DNA of 64,000 nt from Nannocystis sp. Lineage in GTDB: Bacteria; Myxococcota_A; Polyangia; Nannocystales; Nannocystaceae. A program made the translations under genes and the position numbers. Location: the NCBI RefSeq assembly GCF_016714285.1, contig NZ_JADJNN010000009.1, positions 1 through 64,000 on the forward strand. The letters run 5' to 3'. This document shows, in pieces, positions 8,026 to 19,525 of the stretch. Within the stretch, counting starts at the first letter, position 1. Every line of letters starts with the position of its first letter. The notes beneath the pieces are model-generated. The model was not told the DNA's origin. It worked only from the letters and a program-made list of their open reading frames with translations, and did no database searches.

Positions 8026-11000
8026 ATGTCCTCGCCAGGCCTGGATAATGGGGCGCCCGCCATGGACCAGCTGCAACGAGATGGCGAGGACCGCTTCCGG
8101 GCGATGGCCGACACCGCCCCCGTGCTCATGTGGGTCGCGGGGGCCGATGGGAAGGCGACCTTCTTCAACGCGAGCTGGTTGCAGTTCACCGGACGCACGC
8201 TCGTGCAGGAGCTCGGCACTGGTTGGCTCGAGGGCGTGCACCCCGACGACCGCCAGCGCTGCGTCGGCAACTACCTCGCGGCCTTCTTCGCGCGTCGCAG
8301 CTTCGAGACGGAGTACCGGCTGCGGCGGCACGACGGGGAGTACCGCTGGATGGTCGACAGCGGGGCGCCGCGCCGCGGGCCGGGTGGTGAGTTCGCGGGC
8401 TACGTGGGCTCGTGCATCGACATCACGCCGCAGCGCTGGGCCCAGCAGGAGCTGGCGCGGGTCAACGGTCAGCTGCAGGCGGTGCTCGACGCGTCGCATC
8501 AGGTGGCGATCATCGCGACCGATCCGGAGGGGGAGATCACGCTGTTCAACCGCGGGGCCGAGGCGATGCTGGGGGCCGCGGCGAGCGCGGTGATCGGCCG
8601 CCTGGCGACCCAGCTGGTGCGCGAGGTGCCGGAGTTCGCGGCCCGGCGCGAGCGGCTGTCGGCCGAGTTCGGGCGGCCGATCGACGGCTTCGACGTGCTC
8701 GCGCTGCGGGCTCGCCTGTACGACCACGACGAGCAGGAGTGGACGCTTTATCGCGAGCAGGGCGGGCGGATCACGATCAACCTGGTGGCGTCGCCGATGC
8801 GCGCGCAGGACGGGGAGATCACGGGCTACGTGGCGATCGGCCGCGATGTCACCGACAGCAAGGCCGCCGCGGTCGCGCTGCGTGAGAGCGCCTACCGGGT
8901 GCAGGGGGCGCTGCACGGGAGCATGGACGCGATCGTGATGCTGGTGGCGATCCGCGACGACGCCGGGGTGCTGGTCGACATGATGATCACGGACGTGAAC
9001 CCACGCGCCGAGCTGCTGATGGGGCGGGCGGCGGCGGTGCTGGTCGGGATGCGTCTCACCGAGCTGTACGGGGAGACGGCGCTGCTGCCCTTCCTCGCCA
9101 GGTACGAGCAGGTGATGACCTCCGGGCAGCCGCACGAGGAGGAGTACCAGATGCGGTACGGCCAGGTCCCCGGGGTCGAGTGGTTGCGCATGCAGGCGGT
9201 GGCGCTCGGGGACGGGGTGGTGGTGACCTCGCGTGACATCTCGCAGCGCAAGCGCGACGAGGAGCGGCTGCGGCTGAGCGAGGCGCGCCTCAACATGGCG
9301 CTCGAGGCGGCCCAGGACGCGCTGTGGGACTGGGACCTGGTGGGCCGGATGATGTACGTGAGCCCGCGCTGGCTGACGCGGCTCGGGCTCGACCCGAACC
9401 AGCCGATGCTGTCGCAGGAGCTGATGGAGTCGCGGGTCCACCCGGACGACCTCGCGGGGATGCACGCGGCGGTCGAGGACCACCTGTCGGGGCGCACGCC
9501 GGTGTACGAGCGCGAGTACCGGGTCCGCGACGCGGCCGGCGGCTGGGCCTGGATCCTGGCGCGCGGCAAGGTGGTCGAGCGCAGCGCGAAGGGCAAGCCG
9601 CGGCGGATGATCGGGACGGCCAGCGACATCCGGACGCGCAAGCAGCAGGAGGCGGAGCTGCTGCGGGCGAAGGAGGCGGCGGAGCGGGCCAACCGGGCCA
9701 AGAGCGAGTTCCTCGCCAACGTGAGCCACGAGATCCGCACGCCGATGAACGGGATCCTCGGGATGGTCGAGCTGGCCCTGGATGACGAGCTGGCGCAGCC
9801 GCAGCGCGACCGCCTGCGCCTGGTCCACGACTCGGCGCGCTCGCTGCTGGCGATCATCAACGACCTGCTCGACCTGGCGAAGATCGAGGCCGGCAAGTTC
9901 GTGCTCGACCCGACCCGCTTCGCGCTGCGCGAGGAGGTCGAGCTGACGCTGCGCTCGCTGGCGGTGCGGGCCCAGGAGCGCGGGCTGTCGCTGCGCTGTG
10001 AGATCGAGCCGGAGGTGCCGGCCTATGTGGTCGGCGACCCGGACCGGCTGCGTCAGGTGCTGGTGAACCTGGTCGGCAACGCGATCAAGTTCACCGAGCA
10101 GGGTCACGTCGCGGTGCGGGTGCGGGCGGCCCCGGGCACGCGGCTGCGGGTGGTGTTCGAGATCGAGGACACGGGCATCGGCATCCCGCCGGACCGGCTG
10201 GGGGCGATCTTCGTGCCCTTCGAGCAGGCCGATCCGTCGACGACGCGCCGCTTCGGCGGGACCGGGCTCGGCCTGACGATCGCCAGTCGCCTGGTCGGGC
10301 TGATGGGCGGGGAGATCGGGGTGGCGAGCGAGGTCGGGGTCGGCAGCACCTTCACCTTCGACGCGGTGTTCGCCGAGGTCTCGGCGGACGCGCCGGTGCG
10401 TCGCGCCGCGCCGCCGCCGTTGGCCGCGCGGGCGGCCAACAGTCGCCGCCTCGAGATCTTGCTGGCCGAGGACAACCCGATCAATCAACGCGTGGCGGTG
10501 GAGATCCTGAAGCGCATGGGCCACACGGTCACCGTGGTGGCGGACGGGCAGGCGGCGGTCGAGGCGGTCGAGCGCGGGCACTACGACCTCGTGCTGATGG
10601 ACGTGCAGATGCCGGTGATGGACGGTTGGCAGGCGACGACGGCGATCCGCCGCAGCCCGCACGCGCACGCACGTCACACCCGCGTGGTCGCGCTGACGGC
10701 CCGCGCCACCGAGGAAGATCGCAAGCGCTGCATGGCGCACGGGATGGACGGGTTCCTCACCAAGCCGCTGCAGGTCGCGGAGCTGTTGCAGCTGTGTGAG
10801 GAGGGCAAGACGCCCGAGCGGCCGGCGGCGTCGTCGGGGCCGGTGGTCAGCGTGGGCGGCGTGCGGCCGGCGATCGACGACTGGCCGGGCGTGTTGCAGC
10901 GGGTCGGCGGCTCGCCGCCGCTGTTAGCGAAGCTGGTAGGGATGTTCCGCGAGGAGCTGCCGGCGCTGCTCGTCGAGCTGCGGGCGACGCTGAAGGCGGG

Positions 11001-11226
11001 CGAGGGGCTGCGGCGGACGGCGCATCGCATCGCGGGCACGGTGGGGATCTTCAACGCGGGGCAGGCGCTGGCGCTGGCGCGGGAGGTCGAGCAGCGGGCG
11101 CCGGAGCGGGGGCCAGAGCTGCCGGCGCGGGTCGAGGCGCTGTGCCTCGAGCTCGGGCGGCTCGAGGCGGAGCTGGTGGCGCGCAGCGCTGCGTTGTCGC
11201 CAACGGCGTCCATCTCTGGTGCGTAG
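8026..11226 (+). CDS. Hybrid sensor histidine kinase with PAS domains, receiver and Hpt
   Basis: This cytoplasmic multidomain phosphorelay protein has about 1066 residues. Reading from ATG 8026 there are about four PAS domains with PAC motifs (residues 15-550; for example YVGSCIDITPQR and MIGTASDIRTRK), a HisKA domain with phospho-accepting His568 in NVSHEIRTPMNG, an HATPase_c domain (about 665-785; N box NLVGNAIKF, G boxes DTGIGI and GGTGLGL), a receiver (about 808-925) with Asp859 in LMDVQMPVMDGW, and a C-terminal Hpt domain with His1000 in RRTAHRIAG. No membrane segment is seen, so the PAS domains probably sense an internal signal. The open frame extends upstream to 7822, but that part overlaps the divergent lipoprotein gene. 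ATG 8062 is another possible start. An output regulator is not encoded nearby. Confidence 0.93.
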   Translation: MSSPGLDNGAPAMDQLQRDGEDRFRAMADTAPVLMWVAGADGKATFFNASWLQFTGRTLVQELGTGWLEGVHPDDRQRCVGNYLAAFFARRSFETEYRLRRHDGEYRWMVDSGAPRRGPGGEFAGYVGSCIDITPQRWAQQELARVNGQLQAVLDASHQVAIIATDPEGEITLFNRGAEAMLGAAASAVIGRLATQLVREVPEFAARRERLSAEFGRPIDGFDVLALRARLYDHDEQEWTLYREQGGRITINLVASPMRAQDGEITGYVAIGRDVTDSKAAAVALRESAYRVQGALHGSMDAIVMLVAIRDDAGVLVDMMITDVNPRAELLMGRAAAVLVGMRLTELYGETALLPFLARYEQVMTSGQPHEEEYQMRYGQVPGVEWLRMQAVALGDGVVVTSRDISQRKRDEERLRLSEARLNMALEAAQDALWDWDLVGRMMYVSPRWLTRLGLDPNQPMLSQELMESRVHPDDLAGMHAAVEDHLSGRTPVYEREYRVRDAAGGWAWILARGKVVERSAKGKPRRMIGTASDIRTRKQQEAELLRAKEAAERANRAKSEFLANVSHEIRTPMNGILGMVELALDDELAQPQRDRLRLVHDSARSLLAIINDLLDLAKIEAGKFVLDPTRFALREEVELTLRSLAVRAQERGLSLRCEIEPEVPAYVVGDPDRLRQVLVNLVGNAIKFTEQGHVAVRVRAAPGTRLRVVFEIEDTGIGIPPDRLGAIFVPFEQADPSTTRRFGGTGLGLTIASRLVGLMGGEIGVASEVGVGSTFTFDAVFAEVSADAPVRRAAPPPLAARAANSRRLEILLAEDNPINQRVAVEILKRMGHTVTVVADGQAAVEAVERGHYDLVLMDVQMPVMDGWQATTAIRRSPHAHARHTRVVALTARATEEDRKRCMAHGMDGFLTKPLQVAELLQLCEEGKTPERPAASSGPVVSVGGVRPAIDDWPGVLQRVGGSPPLLAKLVGMFREELPALLVELRATLKAGEGLRRTAHRIAGTVGIFNAGQALALAREVEQRAPERGPELPARVEALCLELGRLEAELVARSAALSPTASISGA

Positions 11227-11356
11227 ACCTCGAGGATGAGTCGGTTCTGTCGCGGCCAGCGGGCGGGACGGGTGGCCAGCGGGCGGGACGGTGGTGGGCG
11301 TGGTGGCGAGGGATGTCGGGGGGGTGGGCTGGCACGCGGCTTGAAGTGCGGGCTGC

Positions 11357-12139
11357 ATGCACGAGCATGTTTCGTATCCGGTCGAGTATGTGAGGCGGGA
11401 GCGGACCGGGCCGCCGATCGGCTTCGTGCCGGCGCTGGAGGATGGCCTCGAGGAGTCGGCGGGTGGGGGGCGACCGGCGATCGAGCGGCCGCGCGAGCGC
11501 ATGCTGGCGTTCGGGCCGACGGCGCTGAGCAACGTGGAGCTGGTGGCGCTGCTGCTCGGTGGCGGGCACGCGGAGCAGCGGGCGCTGGCGCTGTTGCAGC
11601 AGATCGGCGGCGTCGGCGGGCTGATGCGCTGTGTGCCGGCGGAGCTGCTCGAGGTCGCGGGGGTCGGGGCGGCGTCGGCGACGGCGATCTGCGCGGCGGT
11701 CGAGCTTGCGCGGCGGATCGGTCAGCTGGAGATGCCGTTCGAGTCGCCGATCCGCGGGCCGGAGGACGTGCGCCGCTACCTGCGGGCGAACCTGCGGGGG
11801 CGCACGCAGGAGGTGTTCCTGGTGCTGGGGCTGGACGCGCGGCAGCGGGTGCGGCTGGTCCGCGAGGTGGCGCTGGGGTCGACGGCGGGGGTGGAGGTGC
11901 AGCCGCGCGAGGTGTTTCGCCCGCTGGTGCGGGCGGCGTCGCATTCGGTGCTGCTCGTGCACAACCACCCCGGCGGGGAGCTGCGGCCGAGCGCGGCGGA
12001 CCTGCAGCTGACGCAGCGGCTGGCCCAGCTCGGGGAGCTGCTCGGGATCCCCGTGCTCGATCACCTGATCGTGACGGACGAGGGGATGTGCTCGCTGGCG
12101 GGGCTCGGGCTGCTGCCGCGGGACGGGGCGGAGCCGTGA
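11357..12139 (+). CDS. radC: RadC family JAB-domain protein
   Basis: This 260-residue protein has the family layout: an N-terminal UPF0758-type motif RPRERMLAFGPTALSNVELV (residues 44-63), a helix-hairpin-helix-like segment LLEVAGVGAASATAI, and a C-terminal JAB/MPN domain. The metal-site residues of the JAMM motif are present: Glu152, His202 and His204 in VHNHPGG, Ser212 and Asp215. The usual HNHPSG is HNHPGG here. RadC-type proteins are linked to DNA repair and recombination, but their biochemical role is unsettled. The first 43 residues are an unusual extension and the real start could be downstream. The gene stands between the hybrid kinase and the convergent tesA gene. Confidence 0.88.
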   Translation: MHEHVSYPVEYVRRERTGPPIGFVPALEDGLEESAGGGRPAIERPRERMLAFGPTALSNVELVALLLGGGHAEQRALALLQQIGGVGGLMRCVPAELLEVAGVGAASATAICAAVELARRIGQLEMPFESPIRGPEDVRRYLRANLRGRTQEVFLVLGLDARQRVRLVREVALGSTAGVEVQPREVFRPLVRAASHSVLLVHNHPGGELRPSAADLQLTQRLAQLGELLGIPVLDHLIVTDEGMCSLAGLGLLPRDGAEP

Positions 12140-12153
12140 CGGCGGCGCGGGGC

Positions 12154-12822
12154 TCAGGGCGTGAGCAGTGGTTGCAGGTGCTCCCAGACGGTCGCGGCGA
12201 CGACGACGTGGCCCTCGGCGGTGGGGTGGATGCCGTCGGCCTGGTTCCGCTGCGGGTCGCCAGCGACACCCGCGAGCAGGAAGGGGATCAGCGGGACGTC
12301 GTACTCGGCGGCGAGGGCGGGGAAGATGTCGCGGAAGGCGGCGCTGTACTCGGGGCCCATGTTGGGCGGGACCTGCATGCCGGCGAGCAGGACCTTGACC
12401 TTGGCGGCCTGACAGCGCGAGATGATCCGGGCGAGGTTGTCGCGCGCGTCGGCGACGGGGAGGCCGCGCAGGCCGTCGTTGGCGCCGAGCTCGAGGATGA
12501 CGACGGCTGGCTTTTGGGACAGCTGCCAGTCGAGCCGCGCGAGGCCGGCGGCGGTGGTGTCGCCGCTGACGCCGGCGTTGACGACGCGGTACTTGCGGCC
12601 GGCGGCGTCGAGGCGCGCTTGCAGGAGCGCGGGCCAGGCCTGCGACTGGGCCAGGCCGAGGCCGGCGGTGAGGCTGTCGCCGAGGGCGAGGATCACCGGG
12701 GCGTCGGCGACGGGGGCGGACTTCGTCGCGGCGCTGGCGGGCCTGTTTTCGGGGCGCGGGGCGGCGCCGCAGGCGAGGAGCAGCGCGAGCGAGGAGAGCA
12801 GGACACGGGTTCGCGTGGGCAT
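12154..12822 (-). CDS. tesA: SGNH-type arylesterase/thioesterase, TesA family lipoprotein
   Basis: This 222-residue esterase carries the four SGNH blocks: ALGDSLTAGLG with nucleophile Ser50, a block-II Gly in NAGVSGDTT, GANDG with Asn115, and DGIHPTAEGH with Asp196 and His199. Such enzymes hydrolyse acyl-CoA thioesters, lysophospholipids or aryl esters in the periplasm. The N-terminus has a lipobox (LLLACG, Cys18), so it is probably a lipoprotein. It is divergent from an ABC ATPase and FtsX-like permease; the same neighbourhood, tesA next to ybbA-ybbP, is known from Escherichia coli. The start ATG at 12822 was chosen because the signal sequence begins there. Confidence 0.87.
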   Translation of the reverse strand: MPTRTRVLLSSLALLLACGAAPRPENRPASAATKSAPVADAPVILALGDSLTAGLGLAQSQAWPALLQARLDAAGRKYRVVNAGVSGDTTAAGLARLDWQLSQKPAVVILELGANDGLRGLPVADARDNLARIISRCQAAKVKVLLAGMQVPPNMGPEYSAAFRDIFPALAAEYDVPLIPFLLAGVAGDPQRNQADGIHPTAEGHVVVAATVWEHLQPLLTP

Positions 12823-12873
12823 CGCAGGGGAGGTGTGGCGCGGGCGCATGCAGGGTACCTTGTGGCGACAACG

Positions 12874-13544
<671 letters not shown>

Positions 13545-13548
<4 letters not shown>

Positions 13549-16076
13549 GGCCGGGATTTTTGCTGAAGATGGCGGTCCGCGAGGTCCGCACGGGCTGGCA
13601 GCGGCTGCTGTTCTTCTTGCTGTCGATCGCGGTGGGGGTCGGCGCGCTGGTGGGGATCGCGTCGTTCTCGGCCAACCTCGAGGGGGCGATCCGCCGCGAG
13701 GCTCGCACCCTGATGGCGGCCGACCTCGAGCTCACGTCGAGCCAGCCCTTCGACGCCGAGACGCGGGCGGCGGCGGCGGCGTGGGACGACGAGGGGGCGC
13801 GGGCGGCGGAGCTGGCGGAGATGCCGTCGATGGCGGCGCGCACGGACGGGAGCCGCACGCAGCTGGTCGAGCTCAAGGCGCTGCGCGGGGACTATCCGTT
13901 CTACGGCGAGCTGGTGCTCGAGCCGGCCAGGCCGCTGGCGGAGCTGCTGGCCGACGGGGGGATCGTGGTCGAGGAGGCGCTGCTGTTGCAGCTGCATGTC
14001 GCGGTCGGCGAGCGGGTCAAGCTCGGGAGCCGCAGCTTTCGCGTGGCCGGGCTGCTGCGTCGCGAGCCGGATCGGGTGGCGGCGGCCTTCAGCCTCGGGC
14101 CGCGGGTGTTGATGGCGCTCGGCGATGTCGAGTCGGCGGGGCTGATCACGGTGGGCAGCAGGGTGCGGCACAAGCTGCTGCTGGCCCTGCCGCCGCAGCT
14201 GGACGTCGCGGCGGTGACGAGCGAGCTCGACGCGGCGCTGGCGGACGAGCGGGTCCAGGTGCGCAGCTTCGAGGCGGCTCAGCCGACGTTGCGGCTGTTT
14301 CTGGCGCGCATGCGGGACTTCCTGCGCCTGGCGACGCTGGTGACGCTGGTGCTCGGGGGGCTCGGGGTGGCCCAGAGCATTCGCGTGTTCTTGCAACAAA
14401 AGCAGGACACGGTGGCGATCTTGAAGGTGCTCGGGGCGAGCACGGGCGAGGTGACGGCGGTGTTCGTGGTCCAGTGCCTCGGGCTGGCGCTGCTCGGCAG
14501 CGGGCTCGGGCTCGGGCTCGGGGCGCTGATCCAGCAGGTGCTGCCGCGGGTGGTCGGTGAGCTGCTGCCGGTGGAGGTCGTCGGCGAGTTCGTGCCGGCG
14601 GCGGCGCTCGAGGGGCTGGCGGTCGGGGTGGTGACGGCGCTGCTGTTCTGCCTGCTGCCGCTGCTGGCGATCCGCGGGGTGGCGCCGGCGCAGATCCTCC
14701 GCCGCGAGCTGGCCGCGATCCCGCCAGTCGCGGACCGCCGGGCGCGGGTGCTGGCGTTGATCGTGCTGGGTGGGGGACTGGTCGGGCTCGCGGCCTGGCT
14801 GGCGGGGTCGTGGTGGCTCGGGGCGATCTTCGTCGGCGGGGTGGCGGCGGCGCTGCTGGTGCTCGGGGTGGCGAGCGCGGCCGGGCTGGCGCTGCTGCGC
14901 CGGCTGCCGCGGGCGCGCTCGCTGAGCGTGCGCCAGGGGCTCGGGAACTTGACGCGGCCGGGCTCGCAGGCGGCGGCGGTGATGGTGTCGCTCGGGCTCG
15001 GGGTGGCGGTGATCGCCCAGATCCAGCTGGTGCAGTCGGGGCTGCTGGCGCGGGTCGCCGATGATGCACCGGCCGACGCGCCCAACTTCTTCTTCGTCGG
15101 GATCTTGCCGGATCAGGTCGAGCCGTTTCGCGCGCTGCTGGCCGCGCAGGGGGCTCTGGAGGGGCATCGCCTGGTGCCGATCGTGCAGGCGCGCCTGGCC
15201 CGGGTGGGCGGACGCGAGGTGGCGGAGATGCAGTTCGCCAGCGAGAGCCAGGCGCGCAGTGTGACCCGCGAGTTCGCGATCACGTGGCAGGACGCGCTGC
15301 CGCCGGGCAACGAGGTGGTCGCGGGGACGTGGTGGAGTCCGGAGGCGGCGGGGCGTGAGTCGTGGGTGTCGGTGGAGGAGAGCCTGGCGCGGCGGCTCGA
15401 GCTGGAGGTCGGCGAGGAGCTGGTGTTCGACATCCAGGGGGTGCGCGTGGCGACGACGGTGGAGAGCGTGCGCGCGGTCGACTGGGGGCAGCTGCAGACC
15501 AACTTCATGTTCATCCTGACGGCGCGGGCGCTGGCCGGGGCGCCGACCTCGTGGGCGGCGACGGCCCGCTCGCGGCCGGGGCCCGAGGGGCGCAGGGCGC
15601 TGCAGGCGGCCGTGATCGCGGCGATGCCGAACGTGACGGCGATCGACGCGGCGGAGGTGATCGAGCGGGTCCAGGCGCTGGTCGACCGGATCGCCGGGGT
15701 GATCCGCTTCATGGCCGGGGCGAGCGTGCTGGCGGGGCTGGTGATCCTGGCGGGGTCGATCGCGGCGACGCGGTTTCGTCGGGTCCGCGAGGCGGCGATC
15801 TTCAAGGCGCTGGGGGCGACGCGCGGGGTGCTGCTCCGGTCGCTGGCGATCGAGTACGCGGGGCTCGGGCTGGTCGCGGGGACGGTGGGGACGGTGGTCG
15901 GCGCGGGGCTGGCGTGGGCCGTGCTCACGCTGGTGCTGGGGATCCCCTGGCACGCGCCGATCGGGGTGATGCTCGGGCTGCCGGTCGTGACGGCGGGGTT
16001 GACGGTGCTCGTGGGGGTCGGGGCGCTGCTCGGGGTGATCGCGGAGAAGCCCCTGGCGGTGCTGCGCGGGGAGTAA
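13545..16076 (+). CDS. ybbP: FtsX-like ABC permease, YbbP family
   Basis: This inner-membrane permease has about 843 residues and starts with a GTG that overlaps the stop of the ATPase gene. It has an N-terminal membrane helix (LLFFLLSIAVGVGALVGIA), a MacB-like periplasmic domain, a first FtsX domain with three helices near residues 265-380, further central helices, and a second FtsX domain at the C-terminus (ATRFRRVREAAIFKALGATR, then two more helices). This duplicated layout and length match YbbP. With YbbA it probably forms a mechanotransmission-type ABC complex at the envelope, and the adjacent TesA esterase may act on its substrate. Function in vivo is poorly defined. Confidence 0.9.
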
Positions 16077-16168
16077 GCGGCTGGGTGGTCGCGTCGCCGG
16101 GCGCAGCACCCGGCCGGGGGGGGACGTCGTCCGCGCTGTCGATCGTTCAGATCCCGTGTGTCGAGGTA

Positions 16169-16717
16169 CTAGAACGAGGAGCCGGGCTGCTTGAGGAACT
16201 CGAGCTCCTCGGCCGTGCTCTCGCGGCCGAGGATCGCGTTGCGGTGGGGGAAGCGGCCGAAGCGGGCGATGATCGCCCGGTGCTTTTCGGCGTAGTCGAG
16301 CCACTGCGGGCTCGGCAGGGCGCGCGTGAGCTCGATGCAGCGGTCCTGGTCGGCGAGCGACTCGCTGTGCTCGAAGGGGAGGTAGAGGAACAGGCGCTCG
16401 AGCTCGCTGAGCTGGGTGTCGTGGCCGGCGTCGACGACCGCTCGCGCGTGCTTGAGGGCTCGCGGGTCGCTGGCGAAGGCGTCGGCGCTGCCGCGGTGGA
16501 GGTTGCGTGGGGCCTGGTCGAGCAGCAGCACCAGGGCGAGGGCGCCGCGGGGGTCGCTGGCCCAGGCGTCGAGCTCGCCGCGGGCGGCCTGGGCGTGCAG
16601 CGGTCCGAGAGCGTCGCGCACGCGGGCGTCGAAGGCCTCGCTGCGGGCGAACCAGTTGGGCTGGGTGGCGGCGGCGAACCAGAACTCGAGGACCTCGGCG
16701 GCGGTGCGGGCGGGCAT
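16169..16717 (-). CDS. DUF924 family protein
   Basis: This protein of about 182 residues has family hallmarks: a start near EVLEFWFA, a motif LVLLLDQAPRNLHRG, FLYLPFEHSESLADQDR and GRFPHRNAILGRESTAEE. DUF924 proteins are all-helical, TPR-like and of unknown function. An ATG at 16753 would add 12 residues; the ATG at 16717 fits the family start better. The gene lies in the convergent space after ybbP and before a minus-strand exporter gene. Confidence 0.88.
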   Translation of the reverse strand: MPARTAAEVLEFWFAAATQPNWFARSEAFDARVRDALGPLHAQAARGELDAWASDPRGALALVLLLDQAPRNLHRGSADAFASDPRALKHARAVVDAGHDTQLSELERLFLYLPFEHSESLADQDRCIELTRALPSPQWLDYAEKHRAIIARFGRFPHRNAILGRESTAEELEFLKQPGSSF

Positions 16718-16829
16718 GGCCCGAGGATGGCGACAGGTCGCGGGGGAAGGCAAGCGACGCGAGTGCGAGGCGGGCCTCGCCGCTGCGGGGCAGGCGGGCG
16801 AGCTTCCATGCCAGCGGGGTTCAGGGGGT

Positions 16830-17741
<912 letters not shown>

Positions 17742-17808
17742 GGCGGCACTGTAACCGAGGCCTCAGGCTTGCGCGTCGGCGGGTGGTTCCGGCGTAGACT
17801 GGCGCGGC

Positions 17809-18246
17809 GTGGAGGCGCTGCAGGAGCTGCTCGGGGCGGGCGAGGGGTCGCTGTGGGCGATGTTCGTGGTCGCCTTCCTGGCGGCGACGGTGCTGCCGAT
17901 CGGGTCGGAGCCGCTGCTGGTCGCGCTGGTGCGGCTCGATCCGGGGCGGCTCGCGGCGATCGTGGCGGTGGCGACGATCGGCAACACGCTCGGGGGGATG
18001 ACGAGCTACGCGATCGGGCGCGGGGCGGCTCGCATGGCGCCGGCGGTGGAGGGCTCGCGGGCGGCGCGGTGGCTGCGGAGATTCGGCGCGCCGGCGCTGT
18101 TGCTGGCGTGGGCGCCGGTCGGCGGCGATTTGTTGTGCGTGCTCGCGGGCTTCATGCGCCTGTCGTGGTGGCAGTCGGCGCTGTGGATGTTGCTCGGGAA
18201 GCTGGCGCGCTACTGGGTGCTCGCGCAGGGGGTGGCGCTGCTGTGA
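17809..18246 (+). CDS. YqaA/SNARE-associated (VTT-type) membrane protein
   Basis: This protein of 145 residues begins at a GTG and has hydrophobic segments MFVVAFLAATVLPIGSEPLL, a central motif IGNTLGGMTSYAIGRGA and a C-terminal WAPVGGDLLCVLAGFMRLSWWQ, which are the signature features of the YqaA branch of the DedA/VTT family. These are short inner-membrane proteins, some linked to membrane homeostasis or small-molecule export. The last codons and the stop are part of a 50-bp unit repeated directly downstream. Confidence 0.83.
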   Translation: MEALQELLGAGEGSLWAMFVVAFLAATVLPIGSEPLLVALVRLDPGRLAAIVAVATIGNTLGGMTSYAIGRGAARMAPAVEGSRAARWLRRFGAPALLLAWAPVGGDLLCVLAGFMRLSWWQSALWMLLGKLARYWVLAQGVALL

Positions 18247-18363
18247 GCGGCGGGCGGGTCAGGATGTCGACACCGGGGGTGAGAGCGCTGCTGTGAGCGG
18301 CGGGCGGGTCAGGATGTCGACACCCGGGGGTGAGAGCGCTGCTGTGAGCGGCAGGCGGCTCAG
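18241..18363. repeat. Tandem 50/51-bp repeats at the 3' end of the YqaA gene
   Basis: A unit starting CTGTGAGCGGCGGGCGGGTC occupies 18241-18290, is repeated at 18291-18341 with one extra C, and begins a third partial copy at 18342. The first copy contains the stop of the YqaA-like gene; the last runs up to the stop of the convergent ABC ATPase gene. No start or promoter is apparent. Confidence 0.85.
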
Positions 18364-19340
18364 CTGACCTTGTCGCGGCCGAGGCTGCTGTACACGTCCT
18401 CGAGGTCGGAGCGGATCTTCGATAGGGAGATGACCTCGACGTCGGCGAGGACGAGCTCCTTGAGCAGCAGGGCGGCCCGGTCCTCGTTGCCGTGGATGCG
18501 GACGCGGACCAGGCCGCGGTCGGCGGTGGCGGGGTCGACGATCTCCTCGCCCTTGTGGAGCGGCAGCACCTGCTCGATGAGGCCCTCGTGGCGGCGCAGG
18601 ATCTCGAGCGCCTTCTGCAGGCCGCGGGTGACCTGGACCTCGTGGACGCGGCGGCCGACCTCGTAGCGGTTGATGACCTCCTCGACGGGGCCGGCGACCT
18701 CGAGCTTGCCCTTCTGGATGACGGCGACGGCGTCGCAGAAGCCGTCGAGCTCGCGCAGGATGTGGCTGCTGATGACGATGCCGACGCCCTCGCCGGCGAC
18801 CTGGCGGAGGATCTCTCGCAGCTGACGGCGGGCCAGCGGGTCGAGGCCGTCGGCGGGTTCGTCGAGCAGCAGCAGCTCGGGGCGGTGGACCAGGGTGCGG
18901 GCGATCGAGAGGCGCTGGCGCATGCCCTTGCTCATCTCGGAGACGCGGGCCTCGGACTTGGAGCTGAGGTCGAAGATCTGCAGGAGTTCGGTGACGCGGG
19001 CCTTGGCGGCGCTGTCGGACTGGCCGTAGCACTCGGCGAAGAACTGCAGGTAACCGGCGGCGGTCATGCCGGGGTAGAGGGCGTTGCCGTCGCCGAGGAA
19101 GCCGATCCGCTGGCGGATCTCGTAGCGGGCGGGCCAGGCGTCGCGGCCGTCCCACAGGACGCGGCCCTTGTCGGGGCACTGCAGGGTGGCGAGGATCCGC
19201 AAGCTGGTGCTCTTGCCGGCGCCGTTGGGGCCGATCAGCGCGAGCACCTCGCCGCGCTTGATCGTGAGGTTGAAGCCCTGCACCGCGTCGCGCACGCCGT
19301 CGTAGGAGTGGTGGACATTGTCGCACTGGACCTGCTGCAT
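18360..19340 (-). CDS. ABC-2 type transporter ATP-binding protein
   Basis: This 326-residue ATPase of the NatA/CcmA type has Walker A GPNGAGKST, Q-loop GFLGDGNALYPGMTA (Gln is not at the usual place), signature MSKGMRQRLSIART, Walker B LLLLDEPADGLDP and H-loop ISSHIL. The C-terminal 100 residues form the regulatory tail found in ABC-2 exporters. The ATG at 19340 is preceded by GGAGG about 10 bases upstream; the longer open frame would add a basic, unlikely extension. No permease gene is adjacent, so its partner must lie elsewhere or outside the window. Confidence 0.88.
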   Translation of the reverse strand: MQQVQCDNVHHSYDGVRDAVQGFNLTIKRGEVLALIGPNGAGKSTSLRILATLQCPDKGRVLWDGRDAWPARYEIRQRIGFLGDGNALYPGMTAAGYLQFFAECYGQSDSAAKARVTELLQIFDLSSKSEARVSEMSKGMRQRLSIARTLVHRPELLLLDEPADGLDPLARRQLREILRQVAGEGVGIVISSHILRELDGFCDAVAVIQKGKLEVAGPVEEVINRYEVGRRVHEVQVTRGLQKALEILRRHEGLIEQVLPLHKGEEIVDPATADRGLVRVRIHGNEDRAALLLKELVLADVEVISLSKIRSDLEDVYSSLGRDKVS

Positions 19341-19525
19341 GCGCTCGCTGCCTCCGCGTCGCTGGACGCCTGGCCGGAGTTGAAAGTTCCCGGGGGACGT
19401 TCCTGCGGGTGGGCGATGGTACCGAAAAAACGTCGACCGAAGTCCCGGCGGCGGGTCGGCATGGGCATACGCACCCTGGGCCTTGGGGGCGAGGGGTTTT
19501 CTCGTGGCGTACAATCTCGCGGCCC

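Noticed and set aside
7309..10740. 1143-codon minus-strand open frame
   Set aside because: Arg/His/Pro-rich composition without domains; it lies antisense to the well-supported hybrid kinase.
18241..18363. Possible attachment site or CRISPR-like repeat
   Set aside because: It is a simple tandem duplication of a gene end with no integrase or cas gene nearby.
18360..19340. YqaA-like gene and ABC ATPase as one transporter system
   Set aside because: They are convergent and unrelated in known function; no ABC-2 permease is present.
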